Assembly (NCBI RefSeq): GCF_001507435.1
Contig: NZ_LMWH01000310.1
Location: 1-14,921, forward strand
Origin: Streptomyces sp. NRRL F-5122
Lineage (GTDB): Bacteria; Actinomycetota; Actinomycetes; Streptomycetales; Streptomycetaceae
Length of the DNA: 14,921 nt
Direction of reading: 5' to 3'
This document shows, piece after piece, positions 6,606-14,602 of this stretch. The notes beneath the pieces are model-generated. The model was not told the DNA's origin, did not search any database, and saw only the letters and a program-made list of their open reading frames with translations. The stretch's first letter is position 1. Each line of letters opens with the position of its first letter. The translations under genes were made by a program, and so were the position numbers.

Positions 6606-7233
6606 TTACCCCTCGCGCCACAGGAGCCACATCAAGTAGAGCTCGCCGAGCGCTCCGGTCACGAGCCCCACGGGGATCTGGAAGGGCGCCGGCACGCGCT
6701 GGGCCGCATAGTCGGCGATGCCGAGCAAGAAATCCCCCATCAGGGCCGCAGTAGCGACCGGGGTTCCCGGCGCCCGAACGGCACGCCGGGCGAGCTGCGG
6801 GGCGGCCAGCGCCAGAAAGCCAATCCGTCCGGTGACAGCGATGGCCGTGCCCGTCAGGGCGGGGTATGCAAGGACGATGGTGCTGGACTTGTCCGAGGAC
6901 AGTAGCGTGGTGCTGCTGGTCGCCGCGTAGGACACGGTTCGTATCAGGGGAGCGGCCTTGTGTACATTCGCGTCGACCCTGGAGAGCTCAGCCTGCAGTG
7001 GAGGAGTGACGATGCTCTGCCCTGCCGGTGCCTTGAGTACCAACACCCCGGGATTGGACGAGGCACCTCCGAAGCGCTCGTCGATCGCCGCGTTGGCAGC
7101 GGCGCCAGGTCCGCTCACATGGTTGCCTGACTGTAGGCGCCCCGACAGCGACGACGCCCACGCCTGTGACGAGCAGCCACAACGCTCCCACCAGCAATCG
7201 GTGCTGGGTGACCCACCCGCCGAGTCTGTCCAT
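6606..7233 (-). pseudogene. Chimeric pseudogene: MMPL transporter N-terminus joined to FecCD iron-permease C-terminus
   Basis: Leftward from ATG 7233, with GGAGGAGG 5 nt upstream, the frame encodes MDRLGGWVTQHRLLVGALWL and a first TM, typical of an MMPL-family exporter. Near 7130 the MMPL reading moves by one base into the frame with LQSGNHV, NAAIDERFGG and the periplasmic start up to about SSTIVLAYP. With no stop, that same frame continues into TGRIGFLALAAPQLARR, PVGLVTGALGELYLMWLLW and the end of a FecCD-type siderophore ABC permease (stop 6606). The MMPL part is only about 150 of the usual 700-plus residues, and the permease part about 75 of about 330. Both parents are therefore non-functional pieces. 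The join lies about 6840-6860. GTG 7118 could still start a 170-residue chimeric ORF. It ends in a hairpin (6527-6556). Confidence 0.8.
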
Positions 7234-7348
7234 CAGATCCTCCTCCAGCCGGGCTACCGGCCTTACTCAGTGATCTCCTACATCCGGACCTTAAGGAGGA
7301 GGACCTTGCTGAGCCCTTACACGCCTGCAGACGGCTGTTACGTCTACG

Positions 7349-8533
7349 TCACCCAGGGGGCTCGAGTCGGCGCGAAGGCGAATCGAGGGCGCAGCTGGGG
7401 GTGGCGAGTGTGAGGCTGGACGCCGCCAGTACGACGACGGTCCACAACCGGATCTGACCCAGCACCGCGGGACTGGTCAACAGCCGGGGAGCGAGATAGA
7501 GGGTGACAAAGGAGCCCAACGTCCACCAAGGCCGGGGACGCTGGAGGCCAAGCAGCTCCCAGGACAGGGTGCCGAGCAGCAGCCCAGCCGTGTAGTAGTC
7601 GTAGACCTCGGGATCCAGGAGCAGCCGGGCGCTGACGCCCAGCAGCAGGACGGCCTGCCAGTGACGCCGCCGAATCGCCAGCGCTCCCAAGGCGCTTCCC
7701 AGGAGCAGTTGCCCAGCTCGGTCCCACGGGGGCGTCTGCGGGTCGCTTACGCCCAGAGCGCGCAGCGCCGAGGAGGACACGTTGACGATGGTGTAGCTGG
7801 CCGCCTGGAGCGTTCCGAAGTCAGCGATGATGAAGGGAAGCCACGCTGCGGTCACCACGGCGACAGCAGAGGTGGCCGCATACCGGCGCTGGCCCCGCGC
7901 TGCTGTCCACAGCAAGGGTGCGAACACCAGGGCCCAGGGCTTGGCGTCGCAGGCCAGACCTAGGCAGATCCCGGCCAGCGCCGGCGCCCCCTCGGCCAGT
8001 GCCCGAAGGGCCAGGACGGTGAGGAACAGGGCCAGTGCATCGTCCAGGTGGGCGTAGTAGACCGCCACAGACGCCCACACCATCGAAAAGGCGCAGCCGG
8101 CCACCAGCGCGGTCACCCGCATTGCGCGGGTCTCTGCTGCGGAAGGGCGCAGGATGCGGGTGGCAGAACGCAACTGTACAAGGATGAACGGGCCCAGGGC
8201 CATCATCACCGTCTGCGCCGCCAACTGTGCTGCGGTAGGCGGAAGAACGCGAAGCACCTCGGCCACGACGAAGGTCACCGGGCCGATTTGGAGGCCGGGA
8301 TAATGCGCGTACAGGTGCAGGCCGCCGGACGGAGCTCCGGCGGCGCCGCCGTCGAACAAGAGGGCGGCGCCGGTTGCGAAATAGTGCCACGAGTAGCCGC
8401 CAGGCAGGTTGACCAGGAAGCAGACCACGGACCAAACCGTCCACACCACCGTGACGTGGCACCAGTCCAGCACCGGCCGTCGATTTCTCAGGCCAGGGGC
8501 GTTGCAGGTCCATGGGGGGACCCTGCCCGCCAT
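7349..8533 (-). CDS. Polytopic GT-C-like membrane glycosyltransferase (GT87/DUF2029-type), tentative
   Basis: A hydrophobic protein of about 394 residues with roughly nine to eleven membrane segments, starting with TM1 at about 25-42. The features suggest a polyprenyl-phosphate-sugar-dependent GT-C transferase as in actinobacterial cell-wall mannosyl/arabinosyl enzymes: an extracytoplasmic first loop, an acidic AHLDDALALF motif (161-170), the DAKPWALVFAPLLW motif (196-209) and a late DPEVYDYYTAGLL motif (307-319). Substrate and acceptor are unknown. Start: the frame stays open upstream to 8830, but that part is proline/arginine-rich and overlaps a better small gene. ATG 8533 leaves a 59-bp gap after that gene, although its ribosome site is weak and a later GTG is possible. 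It is probably co-transcribed with the 8593-8922 gene. Confidence 0.7.
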   Translation of the reverse strand: MAGRVPPWTCNAPGLRNRRPVLDWCHVTVVWTVWSVVCFLVNLPGGYSWHYFATGAALLFDGGAAGAPSGGLHLYAHYPGLQIGPVTFVVAEVLRVLPPTAAQLAAQTVMMALGPFILVQLRSATRILRPSAAETRAMRVTALVAGCAFSMVWASVAVYYAHLDDALALFLTVLALRALAEGAPALAGICLGLACDAKPWALVFAPLLWTAARGQRRYAATSAVAVVTAAWLPFIIADFGTLQAASYTIVNVSSSALRALGVSDPQTPPWDRAGQLLLGSALGALAIRRRHWQAVLLLGVSARLLLDPEVYDYYTAGLLLGTLSWELLGLQRPRPWWTLGSFVTLYLAPRLLTSPAVLGQIRLWTVVVLAASSLTLATPSCALDSPSRRLEPPG

Positions 8534-8592
8534 AGCCGCGTTGTTCGGCTGCTTCGGGTCCGGACGCTGGCCGCTCCTCACCCTTTCGGGGT

Positions 8593-8922
8593 TCACGCGT
8601 CTGCTCCCAGGTCCACACGGGCTCCCGAGAAGCAGTGGTGGCCGATCCATGACGTCAGCAGATGGCAGAGAAAACGGCCAGCCGCGACGTCGATGGCCGC
8701 CGGTGCTGCTCCCACCAGCATGTGTTCGTGGATACTGGGGTGCCACGCCTTCCAGGTAGTGATGCCGATCGAACCCCTGAACGCAGCCCGCCCCGCGTCG
8801 GTTCGGCATGCGACTGGCCCGTTGAGCCATCTCAACTCGCGGGTGAACTCAGCAACCCTCGTGAGCAACGATCCATTCGTGCCGAGGCCGTCCACGGCAA
8901 GAACAGCAGAAGACGGAGACAT
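8593..8922 (-). CDS. Hypothetical protein, 109 residues, upstream of the glycosyltransferase
   Basis: I do not recognise the family. The ATG at 8922 has a good site, AAAGGA 6 nt upstream, and codon third positions are mostly G/C. The protein is soluble in the first half (MSPSSAVLAVDGLGTNGSLL, then TRVAEFTRELRWL) and has a moderately hydrophobic stretch, HMLVGAAPAAIDVAAGRFLC, at about 67-86. Cys, Trp and His residues are scattered (WKAWHPSIHEHM, WIGHHC), a composition that could suit metal binding, but no motif is clear. It ends 59 bp before the glycosyltransferase start. A perfect CTACAA/TTGTAG dyad lies 60 bp upstream, suggesting BlaI-type control. The case rests on start signals, position and composition. 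Confidence 0.5.
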   Translation of the reverse strand: MSPSSAVLAVDGLGTNGSLLTRVAEFTRELRWLNGPVACRTDAGRAAFRGSIGITTWKAWHPSIHEHMLVGAAPAAIDVAAGRFLCHLLTSWIGHHCFSGARVDLGADA

Positions 8923-8981
8923 GAAGCATCCTTTGCACAGTGCACGAACCGTCCGGGCGGACAGGGCAGTCCCACTAGCGA

Positions 8982-8995
8982 CTACAAGTTTGTAG
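8982..8995. promoter_or_regulatory. Perfect dyad CTACAA-gt-TTGTAG, candidate BlaI-type operator
   Basis: CTACAAGTTTGTAG is a perfect 6-bp inverted repeat with a 2-nt centre. It contains TACA/TGTA half-sites, the hallmark of MecI/BlaI/CopY operators, and the CTAC-N6-GTAG pattern shared with 4762-4775 and (as TTAC) 6175-6188. It sits 60 bp upstream of the 8922 start. A BlaI-like repressor is encoded 3 kb away in this window, so a trans target is plausible but untested. Confidence 0.5.
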
Positions 8996-9004
8996 ACGTC
9001 TGAG

Positions 9005-9595
9005 GTGAGGGGGAGGTTCCCCAGCCGGTCCAGACTTCACGCGCTGCGCTGGCGCCTGGTGTCGCCTTCTACTGTGTGGATGATCTGGGACTCTGTGAGC
9101 ACGGATTGTGCATCGCTGGGGTGCGTAGATGGCGCAATGTGTCGTCGGACCTGGCGAAGCTCTCTGCTGGAGTGGGTAGCTGCGTTGGAGGGTGCGGTCA
9201 TTCGACGCGGTAGGGCGGGGAGGGTATCTGCCCGGCCTTGGTCGAGGGCATGGAGATTCCATACGGGGGTGACTGTCGATGGCATGCCGATACAACTCGG
9301 CGACGACCACGGCCCGGATGCTGGGGGAACTTCCAGGCGGCGGCGGTCACGCAGTCCATGTTCAGAGCGGCGTGCAGGTCAGGCTGGCGTCGACGTTCCG
9401 CTGATGGTGACGGCGACGCGTTGCACCCGTGCGGGCAGATGGATTGCGGCGCGATCGAGGATGCGTGGGCCCTCCTGCTGCTTGCATCAAAGGTGCGTGG
9501 CGCCGCTGTTGCAGACCCGGAGCGAAGAACCGGCATCATAGTAGCGCTGCCCGGCCCGCCCCCACGCTCAACAACTGCCTCGCGGAGCAACCCTC
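9005..9595. other. About 590 bp without a recognisable gene
   Basis: Several long frames are open on both strands, but they are Arg/Pro/Ser-rich in the way typical of non-coding high-GC DNA and none resembles a family. One plus-strand stretch at about 9430-9540 (GAIEDAWALLLLASKVRGAA) looks more protein-like and could be a relic. I cannot assign it. Confidence 0.4.
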
Positions 9596-10274
9596 GTGTC
9601 CACATCAGTCGTGCAGCCTCGCCAGGCAGCTGAACAGCCTCATCGTCTCTGATCAGGCATCCTTGGATCTGCGACGCTACTTCGGCATCGATCTGCAACC
9701 AGGGGCCGTGCCTTTCACAGGAAGCAGATTCGAGCACCTGGCTGGCGGGGGAGACCGACTCGAAGCGGCCAATGTATTGACCGCCGACGACCTGATCGCG
9801 GTGCAGACCTTGTCGGTCACAATTCCCACGCAGACGGCGCTGGACCTCCTTGGAGGCGACCTGGGGCCACAACTGTCCGAGTTGCTTAGCAGCATCCCCT
9901 CCGACGTTGACATGGCCGAGGCCGACACTACCGATCTGGCCCCTGGATCAGCGGCAGACAGGGCCTGGCACTTTCTCAACGACCAGACAGGGATCGGCTG
10001 GGTCACGGCCGGCAAACTCCTGGCTCGCAATCGTCCGCGCCTTCTGCCCGTTCATGACCAGGTTATTCGTTGCATTCTGGGCCGACCTCGGTCCTTCTGG
10101 CTACTCCTGCACGCCGTGCCGCACATCGTCGACTACGCCCTCCACCGTAAGTTGCTAGCGCTGCGCCAATCCGCCGGCGTGCCCGAGAGTGTCAGCGCTC
10201 TACGGGTCTGCGATGTCGTGCTCTGGATGTGCCATCACGTGGGGCATCGAGGGACGAGCTGCGTCTGGGAGTGA
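9596..10274 (+). CDS. DUF6308 family protein, start region possibly frameshifted
   Basis: From about 9630 to the stop at 10274 the plus strand encodes a DUF6308-type protein of unknown function. Recognisable parts are DLRRYFG, the FTGSRFEHLAGGGDR motif, TADDLIAVQTLSV, DRAWHFLNDQTGIGWVTAGK (the best conserved block), LLARNRPRLLPVHDQVIRC and SALRVCDVVLWM near the end. The expected short N-terminus, beginning with GTG 9596 (GGAG 10 nt upstream; STSVVQPRQAAEQ), lies in a different frame, one base off from the conserved part. The conserved frame itself has no ATG/GTG/TTG between about 9465 and 9660. Either a one-base indel occurred near 9630 or translation starts far upstream at ATG 9429. The span given assumes the indel. 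GIGWVTAGK resembles a helix-hairpin-helix-like turn, so DNA binding is possible, but that is speculative. Confidence 0.7.
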
Positions 10275-10291
10275 CGTCTCCGTCGGCGCCT

Positions 10292-10385
10292 TCAGGATAA
10301 GCTTGGGGCCAGGCCGTGGTCGTAGGCGAAGATCACGGCCTGGATACGGTCGCGGGCTCCGATCTTGGCCAGCAGCGGATCGGAG
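10292..10385 (-). pseudogene. C-terminal fragment of a NarL/LuxR-family response regulator
   Basis: On the minus strand the final codons of a LuxR-type HTH are visible: LLAKIGARDRIQAVIFAYDH followed by GLAPSLS and a stop at 10292. This is the dimerisation/scaffold end of the NarL-family effector domain. Everything upstream (receiver and most of the HTH) is missing, because the sequence changes into an oppositely oriented IS5-family fragment at about 10390. It is a relic only. Confidence 0.75.
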
Positions 10386-10390
10386 TACGC

Positions 10391-10583
10391 ATCGCTCGCA
10401 AAGGCGTCGAGTCCAGCGAACGATTGGGGCGCCGCCGTTGGGTCATCGAGCGAATCATGTCCTGGCTGTCAGGCTACGGCCGGCAGCCCTAGCTACGAAC
10501 GCAAACCGTGCAACGACCTGGCCTTTCTTGGTCTCGCCGCCGCCCTTTGCTGCTACAAGCGCCTCGTCCACCTCACCACATAG
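10391..10583 (+). mobile_element. IS5-family transposase C-terminal remnant, frameshifted
   Basis: The plus strand reads IARKGVESSERLGRRRWVIE then RIMSWLSGYG, the conserved catalytic-Glu region of IS5-type DDE transposases. It then hits a TAG, while the continuing similarity (YERKPCNDLAFLGLAAALCC then YKRLVHLTT, stop 10583) is in another frame. So the last 60 or so codons survive with at least one indel near 10490. The rest of the element and a left end are absent. Its left edge abuts the NarL-family fragment. Confidence 0.85.
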
Positions 10584-10821
10584 GACACGGTCTTAGCCGA
10601 GGGCGCGGAGCTTCCATATAGGGTGCAGCGGCAGTCTGCCGGTACAAGCGACGACCATGCCTTGGATGTCGGGAGCGGCCGGAGAACGTCCAGGCGATGC
10701 CTCTTCGACCAGTCGGAGGGCCAGCCGACGTGGGCGGAGCGCCCCGCGAGCCGCGTGAAGTTCGGGATGTTGATTGCCCCGACGCATGGGATGTGCCGGG
10801 GCAGTCCGTCATCATGGTTCG
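10584..10821. other. Region between IS5 remnant and DUF347 copy 2, nothing assignable
   Basis: Short frames are open on the minus strand (for example 10593-10787), but none has a family resemblance or a good ribosome site. The sequence is probably the rest of the disrupted region. No clear terminator for DUF347 copy 2 was found. Confidence 0.35.
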
Positions 10822-12162
10822 CTAACCGAGCGAGGTGAGGAGGGTGTTGAGTGCCTTGACCTCCGTGGTCTTGTCCGGGTTCGGAGCGCGTAGCGCGGTC
10901 AGGACCTGGTCGATTTCGCTGTCGAGGAAGTGCCAGGCCTGCTCGTTCTTGGGCTCGAGGGTGGGCTGGCCGTCGTCCCATGCAGTCTCGAGGTCGGTCA
11001 CCCGGGTGGTCGCGGCCGCCTGATCACCCGAGTTGAGCTTCACCAGGGTGTCGGCCGCGATCGAGCGATATTTTGCGATCTCGGGGGGAGGAAACGACGC
11101 CGTTGCCTGCTTCGGGGTGAGGTGGGCGGTCGAAGGTGCGGGGGCCTCATTTTCACTGGCCGCCGCCGCGTGGGGTTGTTGGTGCGCCCAAACGAGAAGC
11201 GCCGCAGTCGCGACCGCTACGACGGCGTAGTAGCCGAGCATGATCCGCTCGCGCCTCAGGTTCACCGCCCGTGGGGCCGGGTCGGAAGTCTCAATGACAT
11301 CGCTCCGGCTACGTGTGAGATAGAGGACCGTGGCAAGGATCGCGACGAGGAAGATTACGCTGGTCACTGCAGTGCCGAGGCCCAGGCCGCCGTCGCTGCT
11401 GGGTGAGCCGAGCCAGTCACCGAGGTTGGCACCGAGCGGGCGGGTGAGGATGTAGGCCAGCCAGAAGGAGAGCACCGCGTTGGCGCCCAGGCGCCATGCG
11501 AGGACGATCGTGACGATCAACCCGAGCGGAAGCAGCACGGAGACGCCCGGGGTCCAGCCGGTTAGTTCCAGGGTCCAGTCGCCGGTCGCGGTGCCGAGGG
11601 CAAAAGTGACCAGGACCGCGAGCCAGTAGAACAGCTCACGAGGACGGGTGATGATGCTGTGGACCGACAGGGTTCGCTCGCGGGCGTACCAGATCCCGAA
11701 GACAACGGCGAGAACGCCGGCGAACACACTACTGCTCAGTGCGAGGGGAACGCCCTGGCTGTCGGTGAGGATGTCGGTGTAAAGGGTGCCGGTGACGCTC
11801 ACCACCACCACAGTGAGCCAGTACACGAACGGGATGTAGCGTTTGGTGCTGAGCTGCCAGCCCAAGACGCCGGCCAGAACGACGGTGAAGATCAGTGAGG
11901 TGTTGATCAGGCCGACACCGAGGTTCATGTTGATCCAGTCAGCGAAGCTTTCGCCAACCGTGGTGCACAAGATCTTAATGATCCAAAACCAGATCGTGAC
12001 CTCGGGAACCTTGTTCAGGATCTGTCCAGCGGGCGTTCGAAGACTCTCGGAGGAGCGGCGGTGAGAGGCCGCCCCAGCCGACTGCCCGCCAGCTCGCTGC
12101 TGGTCTGCTTGCTGCGCGCCTGCCCCTGGAATCACTGGACTCTCAGACGTTTCATAGGTCAT
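10822..12162 (-). CDS. Four-repeat DUF347 membrane protein with extra C-terminal domain, copy 2
   Basis: A 446-residue paralogue of the protein at 1997-2851. A hydrophilic N-terminal region of about 50 residues (Gln/Ala/Ser-rich) precedes NKVPEV. The four DUF347 repeats begin near residues 59 (FWIIKILCTTVGESFADW), 114 (YWLTVVVVSVTGTLYTD), 179 (YWLAVLVTFALGTATGDW) and 233 (FWLAYILTRPLGANLGDW). Copy 1 ends soon after the fourth repeat. Here a basic loop and a further TM (about 308-326) follow, then a soluble, probably extracytoplasmic domain (330-446) with the pattern IAADTLVKLNSGDQAAATTR and TDLETAWDD..W..LD..IDQVLTALR. Start: ATG 12162 (MTYET) matches copy 1 exactly and shares its leader. The function is unknown. 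The candidate operator at 12187-12202 matches that of copy 1. Confidence 0.9.
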   Translation of the reverse strand: MTYETSESPVIPGAGAQQADQQRAGGQSAGAASHRRSSESLRTPAGQILNKVPEVTIWFWIIKILCTTVGESFADWINMNLGVGLINTSLIFTVVLAGVLGWQLSTKRYIPFVYWLTVVVVSVTGTLYTDILTDSQGVPLALSSSVFAGVLAVVFGIWYARERTLSVHSIITRPRELFYWLAVLVTFALGTATGDWTLELTGWTPGVSVLLPLGLIVTIVLAWRLGANAVLSFWLAYILTRPLGANLGDWLGSPSSDGGLGLGTAVTSVIFLVAILATVLYLTRSRSDVIETSDPAPRAVNLRRERIMLGYYAVVAVATAALLVWAHQQPHAAAASENEAPAPSTAHLTPKQATASFPPPEIAKYRSIAADTLVKLNSGDQAAATTRVTDLETAWDDGQPTLEPKNEQAWHFLDSEIDQVLTALRAPNPDKTTEVKALNTLLTSLG

Positions 12163-12186
12163 GCTGCTCGACTGTGCCATCGGGTA

Positions 12187-12202
12187 CCTGAACGCATCCT
12201 GA
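12187..12202 (-). promoter_or_regulatory. 11-bp-period direct repeat, candidate response-regulator operator (copy 2)
   Basis: On the minus strand this reads TCAGGATGCGTTCAGG, differing by one base from the copy-1 site and ending the same 24 nt before the ATG. The surrounding 56 bp (12152-12207) matches 2841-2896 at 45 positions without a gap. That conservation across 9 kb argues for a kept control site. The regulator is inferred, not shown. Confidence 0.55.
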
Positions 12203-12233
12203 CTGCCACCCCTGCTCGCCCCGTGCTTGCAGC

Positions 12234-13073
<840 letters not shown>

Positions 13074-13397
13074 CACCTTCCGCGGCGGCTGGACCCTGTC
13101 CGACAGCTTTGACCTACGCCTCTGGTCCCTTCTTGGGGGAGGGGCGGCCTACCGGCGCAACGAACCCTGCACCCCGATCTACGTCTAGCCGTACCCGGCC
13201 GAGCGGCCCGATGCGCTGGGCCACGAGGAGGCGGGACGCTGGTTTCTTTCGGACGTCGCGTGCGCCCCTACTCGCCGACCAGGTCAAGAGGCTGCTCGTC
13301 CAGGCCGGACGGCGTCGTGCGGGCGAAGCCGATGCAGCCCCTTCCCGCACAGACCACAGTCCCGAGGACAGTCCCTGAGCAGTGCCACAAGGGCTCG
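13074..13397. other. About 320 bp without a recognisable gene
   Basis: Open frames on both strands (for example 13109-13378 plus) have no family resemblance and no good start signal. It probably belongs to the same degraded tract as its neighbours. Confidence 0.4.
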
Positions 13398-13507
13398 CCC
13401 GTCGGCGTCCCCACCCCCGACGGAATCGCTGCTGCCTACCTGACCACCCAGCCGCGGGCGGCCCGTACCCCGCGGTCCTGCTCTACATGGACGCTTTCGG
13501 GCTGCGC
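13398..13507 (+). pseudogene. Dienelactone hydrolase family N-terminal fragment, frameshifted
   Basis: The sequence SPVGVPTPDGIAAAYLTTQP in one frame continues, one base off, as GGPYPAVLLYMDAFGLR. Together these are the first two beta strands and the conserved MDAFGLR segment of the Streptomyces-type dienelactone hydrolase family. After that the similarity ends, so the nucleophile, Asp and His of the alpha/beta-hydrolase triad are absent. No start codon in the right frame was found. It is a short relic. Confidence 0.7.
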
Positions 13508-13959
13508 GCGGGCGGCGAGCCGGGGCTGGAGTGCTTCCTGGTGGGCGAGATCTCTCCCGAGATGCTTCCGTCCTGGTCCGGTCGAACGTCTCCGCGCGGC
13601 GCAGGCAGCGGCGCGGGTAGAAGACTAACGCTGTATCGCGACATGGATCCCGGCTGGGCTCCATCACGGAGAGGTGATGGGTGAGTGTCGGTTCACGGCG
13701 TGCGGCATCCCTCATGCCGAGGCCCGGTCGGGACAAGAACCGCATCTTTGGGGCCGGTTCACACGGATCCCGGGGCCGTTGGCAGCGTGTCTGGAGCGTG
13801 CAGAACTTTCATGAAACGCAGCCGCCGCGGACCAGAAGGCTGGGGCGCTGAACAAGGTCAGGGCCGGTGACGGCGGGCATCGGCGTCTGGCTTGCCGCGC
13901 ACCGGTCGGGGTCTGGCCCCGGGACGTCGCGTGGGGCGCGCAGGCTGTGTGGTCGCGTG

Positions 13960-14312
13960 CCGCGATGCGGGTGACCGTGGCGGTGACCGCTACCGGGGCG
14001 CCGTGGGCGGCGAGGTAGGGCAGGACCGTGGCCGTACCTGGTTGTGGGGCGTTCCGGGCTGTGTCTACCGCTCTGTGGCCTTCGATCAGGACGCAGCGCA
14101 CCTCGATGTGCCATCCCGAGCCGTCGGGGAGCGGGTCGGTGCGCACGCCTGCTTCCGGCGGGATGCGCCCCGAGCTGTCGTCTTCGGCCGGGTGGGTGAG
14201 GCGGCTGCTGCCCGGTGGCGGGCCGGCGGAGTTGCTGGCCGGCCATGCCGGGAACCGCGAGGGCTGCCTCGGCTGCGACGGGGGGAGGGGACGTTGCGGT
14301 GGCGGTCATCAC
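13960..14312 (-). pseudogene. Asp23/Gls24-family envelope stress protein gene, frameshifted
   Basis: Leftward, GTG/ATG 14312-14309 (AGAAGG just upstream) starts TATATSPPPVAAEAALAVPG, the typical start of actinobacterial Asp23/Gls24 proteins. About codon 25 the homologous reading moves by one base. It continues as RIPPEAGVRTDPLPDGSGWH, VRCVLIEGHRAVDTAR and VLPYLAAHGAPVAVTATVTR, the family's core. No stop follows at the usual end, and that frame runs on to 13712 through low-complexity sequence. Asp23/Gls24 proteins are small cell-envelope-associated proteins of unclear mechanism. The start overlaps the stop of the upstream gene (GTGA), so the two were a coupled pair. Whether a sequencing error explains the shift cannot be decided here. 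Confidence 0.65.
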
Positions 14313-14602
14313 GCTTCACCTTCTGAGGCTTTTGCGGAGCCTGTTGCCGGGGGAGGGGAGGGCTCGAGTGTGTCGACCACGATGATGTCGACGGTGGTCA
14401 CGGCCAGTCCCAGGGCTTGTTCGGGGGCGTGGATGACCGATCGACGGACCTGATTGACCGTGTCGGGCAGTGGACGGTCGAGGACGGCGGCCAGGGCCAT
14501 GGCCACCTGCACGCCGGTTTTCTCCCCTTCGGGGGCGAGCCGGCAGGTTGCGGTCCTCGCGCCGGGGCGCCGTCGGCGGCGGCGCTGCGCGCACCATAGC
14601 AC
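14309..14602 (-). pseudogene. Second Asp23/Gls24-like gene, C-terminal part only
   Basis: The frame reads GARTATCRLAPEGEKTGVQV, LPDTVNQVRRSVIHAPEQAL and GLAVTTVDIIVVDTLEP, matching the C-terminal half of the larger Asp23/Gls24-like proteins that precede the short ones in actinomycetes. The preceding segment ARSAAADGAP (usually just before this) is one base out of frame, in the frame opening at ATG 14670. The anti-sigma-like or zinc-finger N-terminus seen in such proteins is not present. The first residues as drawn (MLWCAQRRRRRR) are therefore probably not the real start. It is coupled to the following gene by GTGA. This is likely a truncated, frameshifted relic. Confidence 0.6.

Noticed and set aside
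7123..7145. Near match to the blaI dyad (TTGC-N6-GTAG) inside the MMPL relic
   Set aside because: One half-site is degraded and it is explained by the coding sequence.
7291..7413. Strong AAGGAGG followed by TTG 7306, 35-codon plus-strand frame
   Set aside because: It overlaps the end of the glycosyltransferase antisense and has no family; the purine run is probably coincidental.
8048..8995. 315-codon plus-strand ORF
   Set aside because: Antisense to the glycosyltransferase and orphan genes, with Gly/Arg/His-rich composition and no family.
9198..9872. 224-codon minus-strand ORF
   Set aside because: Antisense to the DUF6308 gene in its right part and without family resemblance elsewhere.
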